A DNA stretch of 64,000 nucleotides from Sequoia sempervirens. Taxonomy: Eukaryota; Streptophyta; Pinopsida; Cupressales; Cupressaceae. The notes below the pieces were generated by a model, which worked only from the letters and a program-made list of their open reading frames with translations, was not told the origin of the DNA and searched no databases. The position numbers and the translations under genes are program-made. The DNA is taken from positions 62,001 to 126,000 of the forward strand of contig VDFB02275540.1 in the NCBI GenBank assembly GCA_007258455.2, in the 5' to 3' direction. Shown here one piece after another: positions 47,432 through 57,849 of this stretch (positions are counted from its first letter, which is position 1; every line of letters begins with the position of its first letter).

Positions 47432-48688
47432 ATATGCAATTTATGATGATGATTTTAAAGACAATCATCATAAATTCATAATAGTTATCAACTAGCTATT
47501 GTATTTGCATGATGATGCTATTTTGTACCTCAGTTGTATTGAAATCTAATATAAAACACTTCCACAATGTTTTATAGACTGATTTGATACAATTTGTAAA
47601 TGAATTTTGCATACAACTTGTGTTTTTTAAAGAAATTTAAGGAAATGTTCAAGTTGTTGAGTTTTGCCAAGTTTTTGTTGAATTGGATATTTTTTGGCTT
47701 GCTGAGTTTGACTCAAGTCCAAGTATGCAAACTATGGTCTAAATCATCACTAATGTGCACCAATGAATATTTTGAGTGGATTAATTACTCTAGCAATGTG
47801 CTTTTAGCCACCTCTTTTATCATGGGTGGAACTCTACTCCTCTTACACCACTTATGAAGTTGAATGGAACTTTTTGATGGCTGAACCATCTCAATTGTTC
47901 ACTTAAGTCACCTGGGGCAGCGATTTATATTACTATTTCCACCTTTTTGAACCTAGGAAAACTTAATATCACTTAAGCTATGATTTTGCCAGCTGGGCGG
48001 AAGTTTGATATGGCTTGTCCATTGAAAGTGGGCTCCAAAGACACATTTGCCAATTGTATAAGCCGGGCAGAGGCATATAGGGAAGAACACAGTAAGTAGG
48101 ACATTTTAAAGCTTACCACACAATTACTAAGTAATAAATCAAATCAAGGGAAACAACTACATTCCTAATTCATGTAGCCATTTATTTATTAACCACTTGC
48201 TTTATATTTATCAAGTCAAGATAGATAGGTTAATGTGACAAAATGTATTGTCTACAATTGTATTTTTGTGGAACCCAATCTGAAAAAAATGATTATATCT
48301 CTTTGATTATGTTTTGTGAGGGCTATCTCTTTTATTATTTTATGATATTTCCATAAATTTGTTATAAGTGTGATAGAGACTGCTAAAATATGTACAAAAA
48401 ATATTTTTTAGATAGGCTTCTCAATGTCATTTAATATCTTGAAACTTTCCTGGGATGCAAAACAACAGTAAATTAACTAATGGGTCTGAAGCTGGAAATG
48501 CATGAGAATCTGAGATCACACTGGTAGTGAATTTTTGAACAGAAGGAAATATGAGATTTAATCATTTATAATTTTATACTTATGCATTTTGTCCATACTG
48601 CTGTTTATATTATGATAATCAGAATGAGTGTGCAAGGTGTGCCTCATTGATCTTGAATTCTTCATGTGATATTTGAAAAAATGTACAG
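47432..48688. other. Intronic sequence up to ISA3 exon C, nothing recognised
   Basis: AT-rich, no recognisable element. It ends in the splice acceptor ATGTACAG at 48688. Confidence 0.35.
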
Positions 48689-48789
48689 GCCATTGCAAAA
48701 GATTCAGTGCTGTCAAAGTGCAAAATAATTGCTGAGCCATGGGACTGTGGGGGTTTGTATTTAGTTGGCAGATTTCCTAATTGGGACAG
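48689..48789 (+). CDS. ISA3: Isoamylase 3 exon C (acid/base catalyst region)
   Basis: A 101-bp exon between acceptor TGTACAG|GCC and donor GACAG|GTAATA. It encodes [20 protein letters not shown], then [13 protein letters not shown] plus two bases of Arg. IIAEPWD is GH13 region III and carries the catalytic acid/base Glu. The sequence continues exon B without a gap ([15 protein letters not shown]), as in known ISA3 proteins. Exit is phase 2. The next expected coding stretch (WAEWNG...) was not found in the remaining 15.2 kb. Confidence 0.92.
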
Positions 48790-49149
48790 GTAATATGCAA
48801 TTCTTAAAAATAATTTATTTTTCTCTTTTTCTTGTTGAAGTGATGATTAGGGAATGGATATGTTCTTTAGACACATTGAAAAATGCTACTTGACACTAGA
48901 TGGCAGTAAGGTGTTCTATGCTGACGCAACAGAAGTAATAAACAGAAAAAAAGAACAACTTTGGGTCTTAACTTTCAAGGAGATAGAGATCTTTAATCCC
49001 TTTTCCTATATGCATTTTCTGGTATGCTTGAATTATTGCAATAATTTTCTCATCTTTTTGTAGTCTGTTCTGTAGGTATTACTATTGGTTGTTGTATTAG
49101 AGAGCTTTTGCTGTCATGACATACAAAGTGTGTTTTTTCCCTAGGGATG
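48790..49149. other. Intron sequence between exon C and the PDS5-carrying element
   Basis: AT-rich with no coding signal recognised. It ends at the target site GGATG of the LTR retrotransposon. Confidence 0.35.
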
Positions 49150-51083
49150 TGTAATGTCCCCATTTTGGCCATACACTCTTCTTTTGGATTTAGCCTATTT
49201 CCGGAAATCCGTAGGCTAAGCTAAAGTAGAAAACTAGGGTTTCCTCTTTCAGATACTGCTCAGTTGGCGTTCAGAGGATGTTGTGCAGACTTACTATTTA
49301 TAGCAGTTTGCTATTTTTAGCAAGTCTATCTTTTGGCAGTATCTATCTAGCAACAATTCAATCCTTTGCAGTTCAGTGTTCAGTTTGGCTTTCTGATGGT
49401 TTTGAAGTTAACTTACTATTTTTGGCATTTGCTATTTTTAGTAAGTTCATTTTTGGCAGAAGCATCATCATCAACTTGGTTCAGTTTGGCATTTGTCAGT
49501 TTGCTTTTTTTAGCAATTCATCAATTGCAGCTTGGGCATTGTATTTGGTTATCTCCTTGGACTGAGTTTCAGACTTAGTCAATTTTCATGTCTTGAAGTT
49601 GTACCCCACGCCTAGGCTTGATGACTTCAAGTTGTTTTAAAGAAGGGGACATAAAGGGGTCAAGTGAGCATTTAATTATTTAATAAATGCTTTATTGTTG
49701 CAATATGAAATGGATGCCTAAAGGGGAAGTTGAATGATATTTTAATATTTCAAAAAGTGAAATGCTTAAAGTGGCGTCCCTTTTGGAAGTTGAAGTGATT
49801 CAACTTCTTGGAATTTGAAGAGTTCTTGTTGCTTCATTTGCCAATTGAAGCTTATATATTGCTGCTGTTTGAAGAGTTGAGCATCCAATATTTTTATGTT
49901 AATGATATGCTGTCGAAATGACAACTTGTTTAATACTTCGAGGGATGCTTACCTCCTAGTTCCAATCCAATTTCGTGTTTGAAATACAACACCTAGTTGG
50001 TCATTTGCTGCTTCTCAAATCAGACTAGCAGATTGAGCTCAATAGTTGAAGATTTTGATGAAATTTCTAGTTTTGAAGTTGCTGATACAATCATAGCTGA
50101 AGGTGGTTTTTGCATACAGCTTTTGGTATGAATTTATTTTGGTTATGGGTATTTGATCATTGCATTTCTATGATAATGGCAATCATATTTGGAGGTTTTC
50201 AGATTTTAATTCCAAGTTTCTGATTTTTTCAAGAGAAATTGCCCCTCTACAGGGCCGTACCATCTCATGAGTGCTTTGGGATTCGTGCAAGAATAATATC
50301 TTGAGTTTTGATGCATTTTTGTAGTTTGAGTTTGGGCGCCATCCTCCTAGAAGGTCTTTGCAAAACATTCCAGCTTATTCGGAGGTATTTAAAAGGAGTT
50401 GTGATCATTTTTATGAGTTTGTTGTTTGCTGATAGACATTTCCAAATTGCAGATTTTTATATCAGACCTGTTAGTTTTTGATATAATGCTGGTTTGAGCT
50501 TCATTTTTATATCATTATTGTATTGTAAGAGTTAGAGGAAGTGTTACTCTAACCATTGATGGATTTGGAAGCATATCTTTCTTATTTGCAGCTGTTTAAT
50601 TCATTGTAAAGCTGATTAGTAGTACTAATAGCTATTTATTTTATTTGCTGCAATTAGTTTAAATTACATACTCCCACGATTGAGTGGTTGAGTTTAAAGA
50701 ATCATCTTTCTTTAATTGTAAGTTTCTCCCCACTAAATAAGTGGTTGTGTGGACTGTATTCCTCCCATGCTAATAAGTGGAAGTGAGGATTTAAATGGCT
50801 GGCTTGCCGCCTTTAATAATGTAATAATCTTACCCACTGAATAAGTGGAGTATCCCCACTGCTTGTGGATGCCTGCATCAGCAGATGAATTGTAATTTCA
50901 GTTCAGTTTATTCCTAATGATCCTCTGACCATATGCTATCACCTCGCCCACATTGGAATCTTGGTGAACATTCTTGGTTAGAGTTACTTTCCATGCTGAT
51001 TTGCATTTGGAGCTAACGCTAATCAGTGATTGGTTGCTGATTTGTGTGTTAAATTTTGGGAAAAAATTAAGGGGAATATTTCA
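49150..51083 (+). repeat. 5' LTR of the PDS5-carrying element
   Basis: TGTAATGTCCCC...AATATTTCA, 1934 bp. It contains paired ACTTACTATTT...TTTTTAGTAAGT hairpin words near 49410-49445, a TATATA box at 49853-49858, CCCACTGAATAAGTGG (50832-50847), and GACCATATGCTATCACCTCG shared in part with family B. ORFs inside it are not genes. Confidence 0.92.
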
Positions 51084-51084
51084 G

Positions 51085-51096
51085 TGGTATCAGAGC
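51085..51096 (+). other. Primer-binding site, initiator tRNA-Met type
   Basis: TGGTATCAGAGC, one base after the 5' LTR end (CA at 51083). This is the standard plant LTR-retrotransposon primer site. Confidence 0.92.
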
Positions 51097-51230
51097 AGAA
51101 GATCCTGCCATCATGTGGATCAGTGCTTCATGTTTAGGAAGTTGAGTGACAGATATCTCCGATACTACATCGAAAGTTAGAGCAGATTCTAGTTCAGCTC
51201 CTTGTGGTATCCAAAAGTTGGCAATTAGGC

Positions 51231-51941
51231 ATGGCTAATGAAGAAGAGATGAAACTGGCAGAGGTATTGTATATGGCTGGAAAGAGACTTGACAAAGAAT
51301 TTCAGTCCAGAGAAAATGAAGAGAACATTCTTCATTTGCTAGAGCAATGTTTGAGACAAGTGAAGCCATCACCTTCAGAGAAAATGGAGTTGGCACTATC
51401 TCCTACAGTGAATTCTTTGAATCAGCCCTATTGGTTGGGGCATCTTGATGAAGAAACCAAGTTGCTGATTTCTTTTTGTTTCATGGAGATAATAAGAATT
51501 GTAAATCCCCATTTGCCCTATGATGTTGAAACCATGAAGATCATATTAACTATGATAGTGGAGAGTTTTCAAGATTTGGATGAAACTGGAAGTAGTTTGT
51601 TTCCAAGAAGAGTTGCTATATTGAATATATTTTTTGAACTCAAAACAAGTATGTTGCTGGTTGAATTAGGTATGCAAGATCAAATATATTATTTGATCCA
51701 TTACCTCTTCATTTCAACTTGGAGTGAACAGGAGGAGGTTGTAGTGGCAGCAATAAGAAGCATTTTAGTTTTGACTATCAATGAAATGGATGACATTCCA
51801 AAATCCTTCCTAACTTTTCTGTTAAACATTCATGAACAAGAAGGAAATAATTCCTCTACTGCTGGTTTGTTGATCAGAGATTTGTTCATTCAGTGTGAGA
51901 AAATTGAAGCCACACTTGAAGAAGACAGAGCAGAAAAATGA
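51231..51941 (+). CDS. PDS5-like HEAT-repeat protein captured inside an LTR retrotransposon
   Basis: The ATG at 51231 (MANEEEMKLAEVLYMAGKRL) opens 236 codons. It resembles the N-terminus of plant PDS5 cohesin-associated proteins: LEQCLRQVKPSPSEKMELAL then SPTVNSL, LLISFCFMEIIRIVNPHLPY with DVETMKIILTMIVESFQDL, and RRVAILNIFFELKTSMLLVE. In PDS5 these are LLDEAE-, LSP-, ISEITRITAPDAPYDD- and SKRVSILE-type motifs of the first HEAT repeats. It has no introns, so capture through an RNA copy is likely. It starts about 135 bp after the primer-binding site, where gag is expected. The frame ends at TGA 51939-51941 in an A-run; the next ORF is in another frame. Function inside the element is unknown. 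Confidence 0.72.
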   Translation: MANEEEMKLAEVLYMAGKRLDKEFQSRENEENILHLLEQCLRQVKPSPSEKMELALSPTVNSLNQPYWLGHLDEETKLLISFCFMEIIRIVNPHLPYDVETMKIILTMIVESFQDLDETGSSLFPRRVAILNIFFELKTSMLLVELGMQDQIYYLIHYLFISTWSEQEEVVVAAIRSILVLTINEMDDIPKSFLTFLLNIHEQEGNNSSTAGLLIRDLFIQCEKIEATLEEDRAEK

Positions 51942-52092
51942 GGTAGTTATTAGTGCTAAGGATGGGAATAAAATGTTGTTTCTCAATGATTCTAAGGCGG
52001 TTTCTCAAGAAGTGCCTATTGATATGCAGCTGTTCGCACATGTTGAGGGTGAGTGCAAGGAGGAAACATCAATTTTGAATACATATAAGTAA
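51895..52092 (+). CDS. Linker ORF between PDS5-like and 734-aa ORFs
   Basis: Overlaps the end of the PDS5-like ORF in another frame and reads NEVVISAKDGNKMLFLNDSK before a TAA at 52090-52092. It is in the same frame as the 734-aa ORF that starts at 52126. One small indel in the A-run near 51935 and this single stop are all that separate the two large ORFs, which suggests one ancestral protein. Confidence 0.5.
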   Translation: MRKLKPHLKKTEQKNEVVISAKDGNKMLFLNDSKAVSQEVPIDMQLFAHVEGECKEETSILNTYK

Positions 52093-52125
52093 TTTATAAC
52101 AAGTGACCAAGAAGATTTCTTTGGT

Positions 52126-54330
52126 ATGTATGTGGATGCTAATGATAAAATCAGCAACACATCTATTCATGATGGGTTATTTGAAGATAAAAATGATAAA
52201 TTAATCAAAGCAGCCAGCTTTGATGACTCTTATTTCCAGTATGATGACGGTGACAAAGGCGGTATTGAGCTTGATCATCAAACTAAGCTCTTAGAGGAAG
52301 CTACTGATGAAGATTTCAGTTTGAATGGAATGAGGAGTGACTCATTCAACGAGTCAACAATCCAAGAGGAGCATGAAGATCTTTTTCCTGTTGATCATTA
52401 CAATCAACCCTTTTGCATTTGGGATCCTAGTGAGACGGCACCAAGGTATATTAAAGAACTTGAGTGGGATAAATTTCCCTTTGATCCTGATAAAGTTCAA
52501 AATCCATTTTGTATTGCAAGCTATGAAGTCATTGGAGAAGATGTTGTCTTTAATGAAGAAGATTGCTTGGCAAAGCTTCATAAAGATTCCTTCGAGGTGG
52601 TTGCAACCACTAAAGCAGAGTATGTTGCTACCAAGACTTTAAGAGCATCAATCAATAATGATTCATTGCTTGAAGATATTGTTGACAAGCCTTCTATTCA
52701 AGAATTATGCAGTGAAAAAAGAAGGGAGAAAGCTGATTTTGAAAATCATGACAATGAAAACAAATCAGAAAAATTGATGTTTGATGAGCATAGTCTATTT
52801 GCTGATTGGGATCAGGGGCCTAAAAAGCTGCAAAATTTGCAGGATAATTTATTGGTTTCAGAAGAGAAAATTGTTAAGGTGTTATCGAGATTTGATAGCA
52901 CACACCATTTCATTGAAGAACTCTATTGGAAGTTTCAGTCTGAAGAGAGACATAATGGAGTTAAGGATGGAGACACTCTTTCCAAGATGCAAATCATCAA
53001 AGGGGCATGGGAATCCATAAAGTTAGATTATTTGCACTTGCTCACAGATAGAGATAATGCTATTAAGTTTGTAGAAGAGACCTATGATGCCTACCAAGAG
53101 AAGGAGAAAGAGGTTGATAGTCTTTGCCTTGATCTTACCTTAGCTCATCACTCTTCTTACAAAACAGAAAATCAATCATCTATGGCAGCCACACTTATGG
53201 AACAAGAAGCTAATACAAGGCTAATGGAGATCAAGCAAATAGTTGAAGGAATAAATGAACTCCATAATGTTGAAACAATGCATAATGCCAAAGAGATTCA
53301 ATATGATGATAGTGATTGGAAGGTAAATCAAGAGTGTGAACTCTTGAGTTGGGAAGAGAATTTGCCTCAAGAAGGGATAGCTTGCAGCCATGAGCTAGAT
53401 GTGATGACTGGTAATGTGTGTGATATTCATCACACTACATTCTATGGATCAGCAACTAATGATGGGCATCTTCAAGTTGAAGAAAATGTGCATGAATTTT
53501 ATGAAGACACCAACGAAAAGGATGAAGGAAATATTGTTTCTATGATTGTGTACAACAATCCACCATCTTCACATGATTTGTTAAATTATGAGTTGATTGA
53601 CAATTTCTATGTGGATGGCATTGGTAAGAAGTTTTATGTTTTTGACATGCATAATTTTATAGTCAAGCATAAGATAATGTTGGTGGATCCATTCTATATG
53701 TCAAGCAACACTCTCTTGGGATGGATAGTAAATGAGCATTTAATGGTGTTCAAACTTGAACTGGCTGGTTTTCACTCAGCATTAACCAATGGAAGAGTAC
53801 CACCTATCTTAAAATGGTTGATGAGGTCAGGTCTTGGAGAGATGCATCAAATTGTGGGAGAACTTTCAGACTTGCCCCTTTGGTTTCTAGATTGTGCATT
53901 GTTGATGAGTGATTATTCTAAAATGCTGGTCATGAAAGGTTCAAACTTTGCATTGATGGTTGCAGCTGACTACATGGATTTGTGTGCTCGAGACTTTCAC
54001 TATGGCTCTTGGAGATATGTTGGGAATTCTTCCCAATGTGTTGGAGATTATTTGCGGTTGAGAATTCACGCTTGGAATTTTCAACATGGCTTGATGGAGA
54101 TTGTTGCAAGTAGAAAAAAGGATATTTGGAGAAATAAGGATTCAATTCTTAGAATCTTTGATGCGGCCCCCATCTTTACCAACCATTTGATGGTTCTTTC
54201 TGCTCATCAATTGGTGAATTGGAGAGATATTTCGAACAAAAGAAGTTTTAATGTTGGGTTGGAGTTTCTTGAGAGGATGTTTCCAGCCTTGGGCCTGAGC
54301 AGTTGTGCTATTATGGACACTGATTTTTAG
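52126..54330 (+). CDS. 734-aa ORF of unknown function in the PDS5-carrying element
   Basis: Intact from ATG 52126 to TAG 54330. The first half is acidic and mostly hydrophilic, with WDPSETAPRYIKELEWDKFP near residue 105 and a mixed-charge helical section around 270-390. The last 240 residues are more hydrophobic and look folded, containing YELIDNFYVDGIGKKFYVFD, LGWIVNEHLMVFKLELAGFH and FHYGSWRYVGNSSQCVGDYL. There are no retroviral motifs, and I do not recognise the family. It could be a gag replacement, a second captured host segment, or a lineage-specific protein. The long open frame argues for recent insertion or selection. Confidence 0.65.
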   Translation: MYVDANDKISNTSIHDGLFEDKNDKLIKAASFDDSYFQYDDGDKGGIELDHQTKLLEEATDEDFSLNGMRSDSFNESTIQEEHEDLFPVDHYNQPFCIWDPSETAPRYIKELEWDKFPFDPDKVQNPFCIASYEVIGEDVVFNEEDCLAKLHKDSFEVVATTKAEYVATKTLRASINNDSLLEDIVDKPSIQELCSEKRREKADFENHDNENKSEKLMFDEHSLFADWDQGPKKLQNLQDNLLVSEEKIVKVLSRFDSTHHFIEELYWKFQSEERHNGVKDGDTLSKMQIIKGAWESIKLDYLHLLTDRDNAIKFVEETYDAYQEKEKEVDSLCLDLTLAHHSSYKTENQSSMAATLMEQEANTRLMEIKQIVEGINELHNVETMHNAKEIQYDDSDWKVNQECELLSWEENLPQEGIACSHELDVMTGNVCDIHHTTFYGSATNDGHLQVEENVHEFYEDTNEKDEGNIVSMIVYNNPPSSHDLLNYELIDNFYVDGIGKKFYVFDMHNFIVKHKIMLVDPFYMSSNTLLGWIVNEHLMVFKLELAGFHSALTNGRVPPILKWLMRSGLGEMHQIVGELSDLPLWFLDCALLMSDYSKMLVMKGSNFALMVAADYMDLCARDFHYGSWRYVGNSSQCVGDYLRLRIHAWNFQHGLMEIVASRKKDIWRNKDSILRIFDAAPIFTNHLMVLSAHQLVNWRDISNKRSFNVGLEFLERMFPALGLSSCAIMDTDF

Positions 54331-54405
54331 TGTTGCAGCAGCTGTTCAAGTCCTTGCACACTGATTTTCCTAAAATCAGACTTTAAATGGTTCATTTTAG
54401 ATTTC

Positions 54406-54999
54406 ATGGGCAGCTGGTACACTCATTTTTTCTTTTCACAATCTTTTATCAATGATGTTTTTTGGCTTCAAAAGTGGGTAATGGTGTTTCATAGTGATTC
54501 AGATCAGTATTGGATGGTGTTCAAGTTATGTTCTAGTGGCTTTCTTTGTACAATCTCTTGCACTAGTGTTTGGGGCAGCGAACCTTTGCTTGATTTGGTT
54601 CAACTTTTTGAGACTTTGGGGGAGAGATTGGTGGAAGTTTTCAGAGTTTTTCTTGAATATGTCAGAATTACTCAGAGGAGGCATTATACATCCTTAAGGA
54701 GCTTTGAGGATGCAGTTGCTATGACTTTGCAAAGAGCTGTTTTTTCCTTTGCAAACAGCTATGATGGAGTCACATTTGCTGTTGTGATTTGGTTTGATGC
54801 TTTGAGGAGTGATGTTGATGAGAATATTTTTGAGTTGTTTAGATTATTCTTCTTTGTTCTCAGAATGGTGATTGACATTGGCATTGCAGATGTTAATTCC
54901 TCAGAGTTTATTGAGCATGAGACGCTGCTAGATTTTGATTCAATTCCTTCTATGTTGTTCGACCTGAATTTCAGGCATGTTATCACTTTGAGGTTGTAG
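54406..54999 (+). CDS. 197-aa ORF before the 3' LTR, unknown
   Basis: An ATG-started ORF with aromatic-rich segments (MGSWYTHFFFSQSFINDVFW, then LFRLFFFVLRMVIDIGIADV). It is Phe/Leu-rich with two hydrophobic stretches and no recognisable domain. It may be a genuine small protein or a chance ORF in the 3' untranslated region. Confidence 0.35.
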   Translation: MGSWYTHFFFSQSFINDVFWLQKWVMVFHSDSDQYWMVFKLCSSGFLCTISCTSVWGSEPLLDLVQLFETLGERLVEVFRVFLEYVRITQRRHYTSLRSFEDAVAMTLQRAVFSFANSYDGVTFAVVIWFDALRSDVDENIFELFRLFFFVLRMVIDIGIADVNSSEFIEHETLLDFDSIPSMLFDLNFRHVITLRL

Positions 55000-55164
55000 G
55001 GATGGTTAGTGCAGTTATGGTGCAATGATTTCATTTGTATGATCAGAGTAGAGTAGCATCAGCATGGTGGGGTTTGCCAGAGATGGGCATGTGACCCCGG
55101 GATCCTATATGTTTGGTGGGATCAGTTTGGAGTGTTGTGGCATTGCTTGAGGACAAGCAATTTT

Positions 55165-55176
55165 GGGAAGGGCGGA
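55165..55176 (+). other. Polypurine tract before the 3' LTR
   Basis: GGGAAGGGCGGA, one base before the LTR start TGTAATG at 55178; the expected plus-strand priming site. Confidence 0.7.
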
Positions 55177-55177
55177 C

Positions 55178-57104
55178 TGTAATGTCCCCATTTTGGCCAT
55201 ACACTCTTCTTTTGGATTTAGCCTATTTCTGGAACTTCGTAGGCTAAGCTGAAGTAGAAAACTAGGGTTTCCTCTTTCAGATACTGCTCAGTTGGTGTTC
55301 AGAGGATGTTGTGCAGACTTACTATTTATAGCAGTTTGCTATTTTTAGCAAGTCTATCTTTTGGCAGTATCTATCTAGCAACAATTCAATCCTTTGCAGT
55401 TCAATGTTCAGTTTGGCTTTCCAATGGTTTTGAAGTTAACTTACTATTTTTGGCATTTGCTATTTTTAGTAAGTTCATTTTTGGCAAAAGCATCATCATC
55501 AACTTGGTTTAGTTTGACATTTGTCTTTGCTTTTTTAGCAATTCATCGTTGCAGCTTGGGCATTGTATTTGGTTATCTCCTTGGTGAGTTTGGACTTAGT
55601 CAATTTTCATGTCTTGAAGTTGTACCCCATGCCTAGGCTTGATGACTTCAAGTTGTTTTAAAGAAGGGGACATAAAGGGGTCAAGTGAGCATTTAATTAT
55701 TTAATAAATGCTTTATTGTTGCAATATGAAATGGATGCCTAAAGGGGAAGTTGAATGATATTTTAATATTTCAAAAAGTGAAATGCTTAAAGTGGTGTCC
55801 CTTTTGGAAGTTGAAGTGATTCAACTTCTTGGAATTTGAAGAGTTCTTGTTGCTTCATTTGCCAACTGAAGCTTATATATTGCTGCTGTTTGAAGAGTTG
55901 AGCATCCAATATTTTTATGTTAATGATATGCTGTCGAAATGACAACTTGTTTAATACTTCGAGGGATGCTTACCTCCTAGTTCCAATCCAATTTCGTGTT
56001 TGAAATACAACACCTAGTTGGTCATTTGCTGCTTCTCAAATCAGACTAGTAGATTGAGCTCAATAGTTGAAGATTTTGATGAAATTTCTAGTTTTGAAGT
56101 TGCTGATACAATCATAGCTAAAGGTGGTTTTTGCATACAACTTTTGGTATGAATTTATTTTGGTTATGGGTATTTGATCATTGCATTTCTATGATAATGG
56201 CGACCATATTTGGAGGTTTTCAGATTTTAATTCCAAGTTTCTGATTTTTCCAAGAGAAATTACCCCTCTACAGGGCCGTACCATCTCATGAGTGCTTTGG
56301 GATTCGTGCAAGAATAATATCTTGAGTTTTGATGCAGTTTTGTAGTTTGAGTTTGGGCGCCATCCTCCTAGAAGGTCTTTGCAAAACATTCCAGCTTATT
56401 CAGAGGTATTTAGAAGGAGTTGTGATCATTTTTATGAGTTTGTTGTTTGCTGATAGACATTTCTAGATTGCAGATTTTTATATCAGACTTGTTAGTTTTT
56501 GATATAATGCTGGTTTGAGCTTCATTTTTATATCATTATTGTATTGTAAGAGTTAGAGGAAGTGTTACTCTAACCATTGATGGATTTGGAAGCATATCTT
56601 TCTTATTTGCAGCTGTTTAATTCATTGTAAAGCTGATTAGTAGTACTAACAGCTATTTATTTTATTTGCTACAATTAGTTTAAATTTCATACTCCCACGA
56701 TTGAGTGGTTGAGTTTAAATAATCATCTTTCTTTAATTGTAAGTTTCCCCCCACTAAATAAGTGGTTGTGTGGACTGTATTACCCCCACGCTAATAAGTG
56801 GAAGTGAGGATTTAAATGGCTGGCTTGCCGCCTTTAATAATGTAATAATCTTACCCACTGAATAAGTGGAGTATCCCCACTGCTTGTGGATGCCTGCATC
56901 AGCAGATGAATTGTAATTTCAGTTCAGTTTATTCCTAATGATCGTCTGACCATATGCTATCACCTCGCCCACATTGGGATCTTGGTGAACATTCTTGGTT
57001 AGAGTTACTTTCCTTGTTGATTTGTATTTGGAGCTAATGCTAATCAGTGATTGGTTGCTGATTTGTGTGTTAAATGTTAGGAAAAAATTAAGGGGAATAT
57101 TTCA
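55178..57104 (+). repeat. 3' LTR of the PDS5-carrying element
   Basis: 1927 bp, collinear with the 5' LTR. Differences are few: scattered substitutions and small deletions near 55525-55590 (for example GTCAGTTTGCTTTTTTT in the 5' LTR against GTCTTTGCTTTTTT here). Confidence 0.92.
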
Positions 57105-57109
57105 AGATG

Positions 57110-57840
57110 CCATTTCATGTCAATCACTATGTGCTGATTCATGTAAAACTATACACATTTAACGCGATGCTGTGGAAACATCATCCTAGGATTTTATAGC
57201 CATGATGTAATATGCCTGTAAGGAGAGAGCTAAAGGTAGAAGCCTCTGTCACAATTATGACAAAGAAGGTAGACAAAAAGATTAAATTTTTAGGGTAATG
57301 GAATAGGCTGGGGAAATCTGTTAGAAGTACATCATTTTTAGATGTTACATGAGGAGGATAAATTATATTGGTGGCTTGCTTAAGGTCAATGAACACATAC
57401 TTTTTCGTCTGATGCAGTCGATGAGTGCAGCTGTATTTTATGTTTGGAATGGGAATTTATTATTTTAAGTATGTGGTGGTATATATTGTAATGTCTCTAA
57501 ATATGTTTCTTAGATAATGTAGAGGGTGTTCTATTGGGGCACCCACCCTTGAAAGTACAAGATCTTATTACTTAACAAACTAACAACAACCTTACATGGA
57601 ATTTACCATCACTAAACGTAAACAATTATCTTTGTTTTACATGAGATCTTAGCATCATACACAAAGAAGATTTGTTTTTGGATGTTGCTTTATGATTAGC
57701 CACAGCCGTCCAACAGCCTTTTTTAGGTGAAACTTCATCCAACTCCATCTCTTCCTCACTATCTATCTTTGACATCACCTTTTACTTTGAGCAGTCTGTG
57801 TTGTTTGCTGATGATATAGCTAACAAATTAAGAATCTTCT
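57110..57840. other. AT-rich sequence, one weak LTR-start-like word
   Basis: TGTAATGTCTCT at 57487 resembles the common LTR start but no partner end or duplication was found. No gene recognised. Confidence 0.25.
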
Positions 57841-57849
57841 CTTTGTTCA

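Larger units (their letters stand above)
32297..48688 (+). other. ISA3 intron, 16,392 bp, with deeply nested transposons
   Basis: Bounded by GT (32297) and AG (48688), phase 0. It contains a split hAT pseudogene, a younger hAT element, four solo LTRs (three nested) and a hAT MITE-like element, described separately. Confidence 0.82.
49150..57104 (+). mobile_element. Complete LTR retrotransposon (family A) carrying a PDS5-like gene
   Basis: A 7955-bp element with two near-identical LTRs (49150-51083 and 55178-57104), a perfect primer-binding site TGGTATCAGAGC (51085-51096), a polypurine tract just before the 3' LTR (about 55165-55176), and target duplication GGATG/AGATG (49145-49149, 57105-57109; one mismatch). 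The 4.1-kb interior has no zinc knuckle, protease, RT, RNase H or integrase. It carries a PDS5-like ORF, a 734-aa unknown ORF and a 197-aa ORF, all in the sense direction. It must be non-autonomous. A solo LTR of the same family is at 40104-42056. Confidence 0.92.

Noticed and set aside
48854..49063. Possible next ISA3 exon just after exon C
   Set aside because: The 69-codon ORF does not contain the expected WAEWNGKYRDD-type sequence and lacks a suitable acceptor and donor.
49278..49565. 95-codon ORF found nearly identically near 55306 and on the minus strand near 41641
   Set aside because: All three copies are inside family A LTRs and follow their direct repeats; not an independent gene.
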